From NCBI RefSeq assembly GCF_000149955.1, contig NC_030997.1:1782714-1846713 (forward strand): a stretch of DNA of 64,000 nucleotides, in the 5' to 3' direction. A program made the position numbers and the translations under genes. Shown here piece by piece: positions 43,861-55,653 of the stretch. The stretch's first letter is position 1. Every line of letters starts with the position of its first letter. This DNA comes from Fusarium oxysporum f. sp. lycopersici 4287. Taxonomy: Eukaryota > Ascomycota > Sordariomycetes > Hypocreales > Nectriaceae. The notes below the pieces were generated by a model, which saw only the letters and a list, made by a program, of their open reading frames with translations, had not been told where the DNA came from and ran no database searches.

Positions 43861-45716
43861 GTTGAGCTTGTGAATCTGATTCTTAAGACTTGTGTGTAGA
43901 ACTAATTGATAATAAACGGGATGGGTCTTGACTATTTATACGTGGGATATGCCCGACATCGCCCATCCGTTCAATCCTTCGAGTCTGGGGGTTAGGCCAC
44001 GACGTACGATGTTTGCAGATCTGTGAGGAAAAGTGCTCAACTTGGCGATCCTCGGGTCATCGGGTCATCGGCGACTCGAAGATGGACGTCTCCAAGAATC
44101 CGCTTAAAGCGCCGAGCTCGCAGCTCGCCGCAGCCTGTCTTACATCCCACCTTTAGCGCGGCAGCAAATGATGTTATTGGGCAGATCGAGAGTTAGCCTA
44201 CGGCGTAGCGCTTGATTTTCCGGATACACCCGTCCGACGGTGGGTATAGCGTCACTGATTACCTGATTGATTAGATAAAAACAATCAAGCCCACCCTCGA
44301 TTGCCACTAGCGAATAGAGCCACTCGCATTTTACTGGAGAGCCTCCACGGGAGATGTCCGCCCATATGGGACACATAGAATCCTTTCTTTCTCCACTCCC
44401 TGGAAAACCGAACCATTGCGATCCTTCGTGCCTTTTTTGCTTGCCGCATAGCCGGTGTCTCCATCTTCCATAAAGCCTAGCTTGCTCTGGGATACTAACC
44501 AACCAGTCTGTAGCCTTTCTAAGCTAATTTAGGTACCTAAATATTCTTAGCTAGAATTTTAAAAGAGTATGGCGTTGAAGAAATGTTCTTAGGTAGACTT
44601 TAGGTATGATGAAAGCTGGTTTGGCTATTGGGAGAGTGCTCGCTCAGTCTCGATATGTATAACTTGAATATTTACGTCGTCATTACTTTTGACTTTTAAC
44701 GGCTACCAAGTCATGTCATGAAATCGGACTGCAACGGTTCTATGTTTATCCCCTAAACCTTTCTTTATTTTTCATATAATTCTTTCTGCGCTTCTACGTA
44801 TCAGACATCTACACGGCGTAAACTGTTTCCAATTACACCCTTAATAGCATAGCCCAGCTTGTTAGGAATAACCAGTTGCTGTAAACTACTTACGTAATTC
44901 TTTTAGTATGGCCCTATATAGGTTAACCCAGCACCGATAAATATTTGTTAATACATCGAGCTGCATTTTCCTACGCCTCTAGTGACAGATTCTTGTCTGC
45001 TACTTCAATGGCGCTCTGCCCACGCACAGGAAGATATCGCCGCAATTACTGACTTACACCCCATAGGGAGTAAACACGGCCCTGGATGCAGACCCTTTAC
45101 TGTCTTGTTATAATCAGGCTGTAGGCCGATACGGATAAGGAGCTAGACAGAGATCTTCTCTCTGGAAGCTTGTTGATACTATACCTGATTTCTTTATGAG
45201 TGTTCTTGCGGATATCTTTAACCCTGCCAGCTTTCTGACACCCCTAAGTATACTTGCTAGCAGCTTTAATAATGATTTGGGGATCTGTTGTCTCTCGGTC
45301 CTTATGATAAGTTTCTCTGGCTTTCCTGGCCTTGGACTGGGCCTTACAAACTCTCTGGTGGGATGTCTTAATAAGTGTATTGGCTAAGACCTCCTGCAGT
45401 GCCTGGCTTCCGAAATCCTCTGAAGATACCTCAGTGGCTGGAGCTACTGGTAAAATGGCCTGCAGGTGGATTAATTACACTTGGGCATTCATGTACCAGG
45501 ACCTACCACCACAAGCATTTAATACGGCGCTGGGTGTCGCAGGTCACATGGCGTAGTCATCAGGCCATACGTTTTTGGTGCAAACGCTCGAACTTGGAAA
45601 GACCTGCATCATGTACCGTGTCACTTGCTGCTTCGGCAAAAGATGGTCTACCATGGCACAGACTTCCTCCTGTGTATTTTTTATCTATTCCTTCTGGCCA
45701 GTATCATGCCTAATCA
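43861..45716. other. Intergenic, no supported gene
   Basis: Apart from the TATA box near its left end, this 1.85-kb stretch holds a 120-codon minus-strand frame (44140-44502) and overlapping plus-strand frames (45196-45713) that have no family-like features. Parts around 44520-44960 are AT-rich. Confidence 0.35.
43933..43940 (-). promoter_or_regulatory. TATA box of the 76-residue secreted protein gene
   Basis: TATAAATA on the minus strand about 75 bp upstream of the ATG at 43860. Confidence 0.45.
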
Positions 45717-48248
45717 TTAAAGATCAAAACGCCAACGCTTGCTATTTTCCTTAACGAACCATCTAGTCATAAATGCACCTTCTTCTGCCCACTCTGCAAC
45801 CTCTCTTCCATACCTCTGTTCTATAGCCTGTAAGAACGATTTGAAATCTAATGCTTGCACAGGGTTGTGCTCGTGTGGGTCTTTTGTCAGGTCTGCCAAC
45901 TTCCAAGCCACGTTTTCTATTATGGGCACAACAAGATGGCGCTCTGGATACCGGCCGTCACGGATACTAAGCATGGCACGTCCAGGATTGGTGATAGTGA
46001 ACTGCCATTGCCCCTCGCCGGTAGCCAAGGGACGGATGAGCGATTGTCCTTCGTAATTGCGGATTAAGTCCTCAGCTGCCCGGCGGCTTGTCTTGCTCAG
46101 TGAGCCTGTTTCGAGGAGGATATCCAGGATTGTGGGGAGAATTTGAGTTGCATGCACCGCCTCGTTGATTCTTCATGTAACATCTTATCGAGCATTGCTT
46201 CGCTATAGCTCTACCTTAAGTGGGTTATAGTATGGCGAAGCAATATCATTTTCTGGAAGAGATACGCCGTGGTCGCCCTGAAAGATGACCAGTGTCTCAT
46301 TGGTAACTCCTTGCTTATCCAAGATATCAAGGACCTTGCGAATCCATCTGTCTTCATAGCCAATTGTGTTGATATATCTTGACATCATCTCAAGATGACC
46401 ACCGTTGGCCATAGGTGTATACTTTTCTGTCTTTGGCAGGTGAAACCGATGGTGGCTGGTAGATGTAATATGGCTCAGAAATACGCGGTTGTTTTCTGTG
46501 GTGGCGTTTTTGAAGACATCGGTAATGTAGTCTTCCAGTGGATCCTCTTCAAAGGCGAAGTCGTTAATATTTTCCAACGTGACTGCTCCGTGCTTTGCGT
46601 TAGCGCTGCGAAGATATTCCTGGCCAATTATGCCCTCATCTGGGAATCCCATTGCAGACATTAAAGCACCATGGCTATCATAGTCGAGTTTAGCTGCTTG
46701 GAAAAAGTAGGACTTCCACTTGTCCTTCTGACTGGTTTTCTTTATACCGGCTTGTTTCTCCTCTGCTTTATTTAGTGCGTTGAAAATATGCGGCAAACAA
46801 GGCTGGTAGATATGATGGCTGTAATCCAGATTGAAATCTGCAGCTAGAGGCGCTATACCACAGATTGTACCTGTTAGGCTTTTAAGGGTGTATGTTCCTG
46901 AGGTATGTGCGTTGGTGAAGTGAATCCCCCCTCGCTTAGGTCTATTGGCATGCTCAAAACCGTCTGAGTAGTCGCCTGTAATGAAATTTGCTGTTGGTGT
47001 TAAGTTGGCAAGCTTCTCCTGAATGTCTTGTGGCAGTCCATGTGGAAAGGTATCAGCAAATCGATTCCAGATTAGACCATTCTTTTTGATAGGGAAGACA
47101 TCATTTCGGGTACTCTCCAGAAAGAACATAACTATATGTCGAATGTTGAGTTCCTGTAATTTCCCCCGGAGAGAATCTCGTAGGGGCTCGTCTAGGTTTG
47201 AGATTCTCATAGGGTCAGACTTGGCGCTATAGTGTGGTTCCTGAAGATACCAATCTTTGAAACCTTCCAGGGCTGGTATGTCCATTGGAAGCCAGCTGAA
47301 ACGGGTAGGCTGTACCAGTGCGGTACGTTCGTCCCAGCTTCGCTGTACTCCCTTTCCGAAAACTGATGGAATATTGTCGAGGAATGGCGACGAGGCAAAG
47401 TCGATGAAAGGTAAAAGCCCAGTAGTCCAAGAAAGAAAGATCAGAGAAGGATCCTTGGGTCGAATAAAAGTAAGGATAAAAAGTGCCGTTAACAGAAGAG
47501 TAACAATCGGGTAAGGAAGTATGCGTAGAAAACGACCAAGTTTAGATCTTCGTACTGGTGAACCACCTCTGGAGCTTCGTGGTGAACTCAACAGTGAGGT
47601 CGAAGGCGAGCTGAACTTTCCCTTAAATTCCTTGTCTTGATATGAGGTGCTCTCGATGTCGAGCCATGACAGATCATCTCGTTGCGATAACGGATCGTAA
47701 CCAAATCGATGGCCCAATCGGCGACAGATGAAAGTAATTGGCCAGTTGACGAGATCTCCACCCCAGCCAAAGAGAGAGTAGCAAGCGACCTGAAGCAGTG
47801 CGCTTAAGCAAGCGCAGACACAGAAGACACCGATGAAAGCTGTCAGGCCCGATAGAATAATTGCTTGAGCAGTTGGGTCGGCCATGAAACCGATATTGCG
47901 CCAGTGGATTTCAGATCCTGAGACTAGATAAAAGGAAACTGAGACAGTGCAAATGATAGTGTTGTAGGTCATCACGGAGAATGCAAGTATATTGACGGTT
48001 CTCCGTAGCTTGCCAGCACTAGGCACCCAATGACTTAGGAGAAGTCTGATTAGAAGGAGTAGGAGGATATCTTGAGTAAAGAAGGAGAAAAAGAAGAGAA
48101 GCATGCGCTTGGGCGTCACTGAAGCTCTGTGATTATGAAGATGCACTCCTTTAGCAGCACATACTGCCAATGTGGTAAGAGTGAAAGCAAGGCGTTGGTT
48201 AGCTAGTTTTGAGGCATATAGTAAACATATCCTCCTGAAGGGGGCCAT
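45717..48248 (-). CDS. Membrane-anchored sulfatase/alkaline-phosphatase-fold protein
   Basis: The first 680 codons start at 48248. Five hydrophobic helices lie in the N-terminal 280 residues (e.g. MLLFFFSFFTQDILLLLLI, AIILSGLTAFIGVFCVCAC, PYPIVTLLLTALFILTFI). The sulfatase fold (PF00884) follows: HIVMFFLESTRNDVFP with the usual Ser/Thr nucleophile region, GTYTLKSLTGTICG, and VIFQGDHGVSLPEND with the DHG metal site. Three stops then occur within 54 nt (46161-46214), after which the same frame continues: AVHATQILPTILDILLETGS to the end at 45717. Either this is a 54-nt intron with weak signals (GTAGAG to ACGAG; the result would be 825 residues) or the gene was broken by nonsense changes. Related proteins are membrane phospho- or sulfo-hydrolases; the substrate is unknown. 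Confidence 0.75.
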
Positions 48249-50415
48249 CTTGAATGACGTGCTGACTAAAAAGCGAGGAAAGGAAGGGAAAATGGAAATA
48301 GGGAGCCAAGACTCTTTTTCTTAAATACACAATTTACAATGCGCAGACGTGACTCCCCTTTGATTAATATCACCCCATAATACCTAGCTCCATTAACCGA
48401 CCGAACATGGTTTGGGCATTACTGTTGACCACGCGAGCAGGAAGAAGTAATCTGGACCATTAATAGCGCTTACTTAGACCGCGCCGCAATATGCGCTCGA
48501 GATGCCTTTTGGTTTGTCGCGTCGTATAATCGCTCGTATTGGATTTTCAGCTCTAGCCCAGACTGGGCTAGACTCAATGCCAAATGTGGGGTCTAGGGGT
48601 CTGGGTCCGGCTAAGTGGCAGCTTCCCCTGACTTGATGAAATGGAGCCCTTAGCAAACGGCACCTTGCTGCCGTGTTTGGTCATGACACTTCACAGAGAT
48701 TGAGTTTGCATGTGCGTAGTCTTTGCCGACATCCGGTAAGTTGACGTTCCTGGAACCTTGATTTCTCTTATGCAATGAAGACGTTTCATCAACAGGTTGC
48801 AGCAAAAAGGGTGCATAACCAATGCATGTCTTTCTGGAGAGGGGCTTCGAAACATCCCATGGCGCCTGGAGGATCGTGTTCCACCAGCAGGATTGTAATT
48901 TGTAGGGCTATGCTGAGTCAAGCGAAATGTCGCGTGCTTTAAGGGACAGGCTAACGGGTAAGACGGGTGAACCTGTTCCAGATAGATTCTAGACCCTGGG
49001 CTGCATATAAAGACATTTGTGGCTGCTATGGCTTGTGGTAGTGCTAAATAAAATTTCGGCACCTTCCGTTTTTTCTCGGCTTCCGCGCCCTGCGAAGCAG
49101 ACCAAGGGTCCAAGGCTGATGTGGCAGACCAGGATTATCATTCAGCTCCTGCCTGAAATTTCTTCTGCATCCGCAAAGACCCATATTATCCTCGGCAAGA
49201 TGCTGCCAAGGCACCAACGTTTACGGAGGTCAGTCTCAAAAGTCTTTGCCCAAGATGACTTACGCCACAATTACTTGGCCCTGTCAGGTACAGAAGTATA
49301 CAAGAGAAAATAAAGTCTATTGAGGCACTGCCCTGTAATCACCTTATAATTATAAGGTGTTTAGGGAGAATCTCTAAGTATTTTACTGACTGCAACTGGT
49401 ATGCCTTAATTATGTTCAGTGACTGTATCTCTGGTATCTTATCAAAAGTGGGTCGTTCAGCCATGGCCTTCTTTGGCAAACACCTTTGAGACCGACCTCC
49501 GTATCAACGGGTTAATTAAACCGGATGGATTATGTAATGCAGATTGTTCTTTTCTTCCAGGGATGTCAGAAGGGATTATTTCCGCCTGAATTCTCGTCGT
49601 GCCAGTCTATAGTATCTTCTTCGTTAAGAGTTTATTAGATATTCATCGCTTGATGTCTAGTAGCTTCACTTAGACCTAGACTTCCACTCGGCAGTGAATG
49701 GTGCTGCTGCACCGGTTACATTGACGATAGGCATTTTTAAAAGCCTCAAGCTTCAATGCAGCACATATGATAGTGGTGTCGTGAAGCGTTCCGATCAGTA
49801 TCTTTACGAAGCTGTACTTTTAGGAAGCTGTATTTAGTATCAGCAGAATAGGGTGTAAAGGAGCAGATGCAGAGAGTACCTGACTAGACGGAGAAGTGGC
49901 GGAGGTGTTTTATTGATATGGTGCCATTATATATAACCTATGTATTTTGCTATGGATCGAAAAGAATAGAGGAATTTACGTCTGGGTGTCCCGGATTGGC
50001 CTCGGTGTCCATGAACCAGAATGTTCCCCCGCAGCATCGTCAATCCCCGCATTGATTAATGCCGCTTACTCCGGATCATCAATCGATAACTAAATAATGA
50101 CATAATTTGTCTACTTCAGGAAATGATGATCGCCAAGCTCGGGCCGAATTGCAAGCCTTGAACAAAAGCCGTTAGAATTTTGACGATTTCAGAGCTAACT
50201 TGCGGGGTTACCAAGATTTTGGCATGGTCTGATTACCGATCTTTGATTTCTTGTTCATTTTCATCGAGATGTCAAATAAAACGTCGAACTCTTTTTTCGG
50301 GTCTTTGAGACTTCCTTGCCAGATTGTTTATATATCATAGCTTGCCTCTACGAGAACAATCCAGTAAAATCTGCTGGTTACTGAGTGTATATCACCAAAT
50401 GGGATAACCGACACC
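48249..50415. other. Long intergenic stretch, no supported gene
   Basis: About 2.2 kb. Minus-strand frame 48691-49113 and plus-strand frame 49017-49313 overlap and have no family-like features. The right end is the promoter of the acid trehalase gene. Confidence 0.4.
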
Positions 50416-50710
50416 ATGCTTTCCTCAGTACGTCAAGACAAACTCTTAAATTCATCAAGCTCATACTTCTTACGATAACTCCTCTTTATCCCTTTACATC
50501 ACTCGAATGCTAATTCTTCTGATGTAGCATCTCAATTATGTCATTTTGACGCTTCTCTCTTCAATAACGCTGGCAACCAGTACTAACGACCATGACCGCA
50601 TTAAAAAATGCCATCAACGTCATAGCACATTCAGCCACTCACGCAAAGCCAGCAACATCTACAAAACCTCCTTCTCCGGCGTAACATGGGATAACGACAA
50701 TTGGCTCCTT

Positions 50711-50718
50711 ACCACAAC
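50711..50718 (+). repeat. Left target-site duplication (ACCACAAC)
   Basis: 8-bp direct repeat flanking the hAT element; its partner is at 51478-51485. It is the original trehalase coding sequence. Confidence 0.93.
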
Positions 50719-51477
50719 CAGGGTTCAAATCCATACCACGAAATCCACATATGGATCCATAATGTGGATCCATATCCATTCCATTCCATTCCACGTGGGC
50801 TTCAGCATTTCCATATCCACGCCACGAAGCCCCTTCCACATGTTCCACATGTGGAAATCGTGGAATATTTTAGGTGGGGTTCGAAAATACCTTGATTTCC
50901 TTGTGAAATCCCGCATATCCTAAGTACTTTCTATCACCCACAACAACACAACATCGATTTGCCACCCCATTTTCCTCCGTACACAATGAGTCCATTCTGG
51001 GGGCTTCACTGTTACTCGCGTTACTACCCCAAATCGAAATGGCCACTCCCCATCCTACCAAGTCAACCACATCCGTTCCAGAACGAACAGAAGAGGACAA
51101 TCAACGGCTCTTTCAGCTCTACAAAAGCTGGATCTTGACGGAGAGAGACGGCAAGGCGCGTCTATAGGTATATCGGTTCGGCTACGAATATCCAGCATAA
51201 CAAGAAACAGGAACGTCGGTGGGTGTGTTGCCTTTGCGTCAAGCAACGGCGGATTTTAATGGACCAATGACAAAAACATTGACGTCACCGAGGGCGGGCG
51301 GGACCCATTAATTACCATTGTTGGACGAAGTAGGTTTCCATTCCACGAATTCCACAATATGGATCCATTTCCATAATGGATCCATTTCCACCCATTCCAC
51401 ATCGAAATTATTAGTCAGCATCCATATCCACGCCATATTCACAAATGTGTCGTGGAGTGTCGTGGATTTGAACCCTG
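50719..51477 (+). mobile_element. hAT-type DNA transposon derivative, 759 bp, inserted in acid trehalase
   Basis: The ends are perfect 15-bp inverted repeats, CAGGGTTCAAATCCA at the left and its reverse complement at the right, flanked by an 8-bp direct repeat. CAGGG ends with 8-bp target duplications are the hallmark of hAT elements. Subterminal regions (about 50740-50870 and 51325-51440) are packed with TTCCA/TGGAA, TGGATCCAT and CCACG units in both orientations, the pattern bound by hAT transposases. The centre holds a short transposase-like remnant (51039-51250), so this is an internally deleted, non-autonomous copy that needs a transposase from elsewhere. Confidence 0.92.
51039..51250 (+). 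pseudogene. Transposase N-terminal remnant inside the hAT element
   Basis: From an ATG at 51039 a 42-codon frame (ending LYKSWILTERDGKARL) stops at TAG 51165-51167. Further on, in other frames, come YRFGYE and QERRWVCCLCVKQRR. An aromatic/basic stretch followed by W-V-C-x2-C is what the start of a BED-type zinc finger of hAT transposases looks like. The rest of the transposase is missing. The assignment rests on this pattern and on the element context. Confidence 0.45.
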
Positions 51478-51485
51478 ACCACAAC
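51478..51485 (+). repeat. Right target-site duplication (ACCACAAC)
   Basis: Second copy of the 8-bp target sequence, directly after the element. Trehalase coding sequence resumes at 51486. Confidence 0.93.
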
Positions 51486-54400
51486 CAACCTCGACCAAGG
51501 CCACTATCAATCTCGCGGGTCAGTAGCAAACGGCTACCTCGGCATCAATGTTGCCGCCGTCGGCCCCTTCTTTGAGATCGATGCCGATGAAGAAGGCGGT
51601 GTCATCAACGGCTGGCCGCTCTTCTCAAGACGGCAGACCTTTGCAACTATCGCCGGCTTCTACGATGCACAGCCCAAGACAAACGGGACCAACTTTCCAT
51701 GGCTTTTGCAGTATGGCTATGAGAGTGTCATTAGTGGTGTTCCGCACTGGAGCGGACTTATTCTCGATCTAGGAGATGATGTGTATCTTGATGCGACGGT
51801 TGATAATCGAACTGTTCATAACTTTACGTCGACTTATGACTTCAAGGCTGGCATTCTGGAGTGGTCGTATACCTGGAAGCCAAAGGATCGGAAGGGCTCC
51901 TATCAGATCAAGTACCGCTTGTTTGCGCACAAACTCCACGTCAATCAGGCCATCGTGGATCTAACGATTGTCCCATCCACCGACTCGGAAGCGACAGTTG
52001 TCAACGTCATTGATGGATACTCGGCAGTGCGTTCAGACTTTGTCAAGTCAGGCCAGGATGAAGATGGAGGCATATTCTCAGCTGTCCGACCCGTTGGAAT
52101 CGCCAATGTGACCGCCTACATATACGCACAAGTCAACGGATCAAAGTCCCTCGACCTGTCTCGCCGCAAATTGGTCCATGGAAAGCCGTATGTGCACACC
52201 AACGAATCATCTATTGCACAAGCCATCCCTGTCAAGTTCTCAGCTGGTGTTCCGGTTCATATCACCAAATACGTAGGAGCCGCCTCCTCCGACGCCTTTG
52301 AAGATCCAGAAAAGACTGCGAAGGAGGCTTCAAATAGAGCATTGGAGGAAGGGTACGAAAAGTCTCTTTTATCACATCTCAAGGAATGGGAGAGCGTCAT
52401 GCCGAGTGATTCCGTGGACAGCTACGCCTTTCCCGAGAACGACACGCTCCCTGACGATGAGTACATCATCGACTCTGCCATCATTGCCGTCACAAACACC
52501 TACTACCTCCTCCAAAACACAGTCGGCAAGAGTGCACAAAAGGCAGTATCAGGAGCCCCCGTGAACATCGACAGTATCTCAGTCGGCGGCCTCACCTCCG
52601 ACTCCTACGCCGGGCTCATCTTCTGGGACGCTGACCTTTTCATGCAACCCGGTCTCACAACATCACACCCAGAAGCTGCTCAGCGAATAACGAACTACCG
52701 CGTGGCCAAGTACGACCAGGCCAAGAAAAACATCGCCACTTCTTTTGCGGGCTCTCAAAACAAGACCAAGTTCTCGGAATCAGCGGCTGTGTATCCGTGG
52801 ACGAGTGGACGATTTGGGAATTGCACTGCTACTGGTCCTTGCTGGGACTACGAGTACCATTTGAATGGGGATATTGGGATATCTTTGGTGAATCAGTGGG
52901 TTACGAGCGGTGATACCGACTTCTTCAAGGAGACACTGCTGCCGATTTATGACTCGGTGGCGAATCTTTTTGCGGATTTGCTGAAACCCAATGGATCGTC
53001 GTGGACTATCACAAATATGACTGACCCCGTGGGTTTCATCGGCTGCTTACCTTCGTTTCGAATGCTGATCTATGTATAGGATGAGTATGCCAACCATATC
53101 GACGCCGGCGGTTTCACCATGGCACTTGCCTCGGAGACCTTGATCCAGGCCAACCAGATCCGCAGACAGTTTGGAATGACAGAGAATAAGACGCAGGACG
53201 AAATAGCCTCTGATGTGCTTTTCATCAGAGAGAACGGCATAACTTTGGAGTTCACGACTATGAATGGCAGCGCCATCGTGAAGCAGGCTGACGTGGTGCT
53301 CATGAGCTTTCCTCTGGGTTACAACGATAACTACACTGACCAGAATGGACTCGACGATCTCGACTATGTAAGTTTACCAACATTATGATCGCATATGGAA
53401 ATTCTGACTTAAATGGTGTTGAAAGTACGCGAACAAGCAGTCTCCCGATGGGCCAGCAATGACCTGGGCAATCTACTCCATTGTAGCGGACGAGCTCTCA
53501 CCATCCGGTTGCTCAGCATACACCTACTCACAATACTCCTACAAACCTTATACACGACCTCCCTTCTACCAGCTTTCAGAACAGTTGGTAGATAACGCAA
53601 CCGTCAACGGCGGCACGCATCCTGCATATCCCTTCCTCACTGGCCACGGAGGCGCTAACCAAGTGACTATCTTTGGATACCTTGGCCTACGGCTTTTTCC
53701 TGACCAAGGTCTCCACGTCAACCCGAATTTGCCGCCTCAGATTCCGTATCTGAAGTATCGAACGTTCTACTGGCGTGGTTGGCCTATCTCTGCTTGGTCG
53801 AATTACACGCATACTACTATTTCTCGACACCCGACGACTAAACCTCTCGATGTTGCGGATTCTCGGTACGCTAATAAAGGTATTGCGGTTTATGCTGGGA
53901 AAATGGGAGACTCTGCACTTCATCATTTGACATTCGATGAGCCTGTCGTTATCAAGAACAGACAGATAGGCAGTGTTAACACAGTGCACGGCAATCTAGC
54001 TCAGTGCCGACCGGTAAAATCTTCCAACTCTTATGAGCCAGGGCAGTTTCCCATTGCTGCTGTAGACGGAGCTACTTCGACAAAGTGGCAGCCCTCAAAG
54101 GCCGCTGAGGTCAGCTCACTGACTGTTTCTCTTGCGAAAAAGGACGTTGGATCTAAGGTCAAGGGCTTCTACTTCGATTGGGCTGATGCCCCACCTATCA
54201 ACGTCACAGTTCTGTTCCACAACAAAACCATTGATGATCCGACAAAGGTATATGGGACATCGAGCCATGACTCGGGATATGATGTCGTTGTGTCCATAAA
54301 GAAGGTCAAACTCTCGGATGCATACAACGCGAAGACCGATAATCTGGATGCAGTCGTCATGCCTACAGGAAACACTACCAATGTCACTCTTCCAGAGCCT

Positions 54401-54520
54401 GTTCCCTTATCTCGATGCGCCACGTTGCTGATCGCGGGGAACCAGGCTCTGGACAAAGTTGATCTCAAAGCTGGGAATGGTACAGGCGCTACAGTCGCTG
54501 AGTGGGCAATCCTGCACTAA

Positions 54521-55038
54521 AGGTGATCGTGAGATACAAATGATGGTGTACAGTATAAGGTTCAATGGCGGTCGTAGGGAAAGGATGGCAAGGGTTTAGT
54601 TTAGGAAGGACATTTATGTAATCAGTGCAGAGGTCAGGTTTCCAATGCTTCTTGGCTTTAGCTAGCTTCGTTACCAATGATAATCTACTGTCAATAATGA
54701 AGAAAGCTCGTACGCTTGATGCGCAAGTCAAAAGCCCAGTTCAAGGCGTCATGACTCGTTAAGTCTCGCGAAGACAACGACTGCTTTGTAAGAGAGGGTG
54801 AGTCGGGTTTCCAAACTACTTCAGTCACCTACGGTAGAGAGAGTTGAAAAATACTTATACCTCTCAAGTCAACCGCTTTTATCGAGCATTGGGGTCAAAG
54901 TCCCATCACCCTGCATGGTTGGTGAATGCACCAAAAGAATATATGTAAATTGAGCAAAGAATCGAATCTATGGACACAAGCCTTTTCGTCGGTCCTAAGA
55001 CAAGAATTGGCTGGATCAAGCTACTTACAGCTTATCGC
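54521..55038. other. Intergenic, no gene
   Basis: 3' region between the convergent trehalase and cysteine-rich protein genes; nothing recognisable. Confidence 0.45.
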
Positions 55039-55653
55039 TCAAGGCTTGCATGTATCATAAGGCGGGTTAGGCTTGTCGCACGCACATGCCCCATTCGGAT
55101 GAGCTTTGTCGATTCTGCCCTTGCCGCGGCCCTGGTCACGACAATCCTTGTTACAAACCTGGTTACTGACAGCGCCGTGGCACTCAACCGCGTAGTAGTA
55201 CTTCCAAGGGTTGGTACCACTCTTGAATCCCCGTTCCTGGCAATACGCATCCATTGCCTTCTTGTTGGCCAACTACAAAGTGGTCAGATATAGGTAGTGA
55301 TTGAAGAGGGCAGTACATACAATGCAGTAGCAATGGTGAGTGTCAGTCACCTTGGGACTAAAGTACTCATCGCAAGGGAACTGGTCGAACTTGCACGCTG
55401 CGTAAGAGTCGCCGCAGGCGGGAGGGTCCTTTGGCCCTTGAGAAGCGGGTGTTGTGCACTGGCGAGTATTAGAATATTGAGTCTGCAGGAGCTGAGCTGC
55501 TACTGGAATCTAGCTTACCATGGGTCTGGGACATGTGCCGTCCCGGGCACTCAAATGATGGACGGAACCATCAGGGGCACGAAGTTGAGCCCTTTGGTCT
55601 GCGGACACCAGAGTCGCAGTTGCGAATGCAGAAATGAGAGTTAGGAGCTTCAT
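55039..55653 (-). CDS. Secreted cysteine-rich protein (168 residues)
   Basis: Three exons: 55519-55653, 55321-55458 and 55039-55272, with introns 55459-55518 (GTAAGC to GCCAG) and 55273-55320 (GTATGT to TGTAG). The signal peptide MKLLTLISAFATATLVSADQ starts at the ATG 55653; an upstream in-frame ATG at 55761 is unlikely, because a TATATATA at 55730-55737 lies between. Fourteen cysteines follow, including DSYAACKFDQFPCDEYF, DTHHCYCI, NKDCRDQGRGKGR and GACACDKPNPPYDTC. No enzyme motif is seen. It is a candidate effector or antimicrobial protein of the kind common in plant-associated fungi; the family is not recognised. Confidence 0.8.

Larger units (their letters stand above)
50416..54520 (+). 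pseudogene. Acid trehalase (GH65), disrupted by a hAT element
   Basis: Secreted or vacuolar enzyme hydrolysing trehalose to glucose. Exons: 50416-50427 (MLSS), 50528-50718, [insertion], 51486-53028, 53080-53367, 53426-54520; introns are 100, 51 and 58 nt with normal signals. The signal peptide is MLSSHLNYVILTLLSSITLA. Before the insertion the frame reads KTSFSGVTWDNDNWLLTT and after it LDQGHYQSRGSVANGYLGIN, adjacent parts of the same conserved GH65 N-domain block. Other landmarks: NGWPLFSRRQTFATIAGFYD, the catalytic-region DPDEYANHIDAGGFTMALAS (across intron 3), and KYRTFYWRGWPISAWSNY. Without the element plus one target copy, the gene has 1042 codons with no stop, the normal size. So the only visible lesion is the 759-bp insertion (50719-51477), which brings stops in all frames. 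Confidence 0.93.

Noticed and set aside
44140..44502. 120-codon minus-strand frame
   Set aside because: No recognisable domain, signal peptide or splice context; length alone is not enough in this composition.
48691..49113. 140-codon minus-strand frame
   Set aside because: No family-like feature, no intron or promoter context, and it overlaps an equally plausible frame on the other strand.
50719..50733. B-box-like GGTTCAAATCC
   Set aside because: It is part of the hAT terminal inverted repeat and has no A box or tRNA fold around it.
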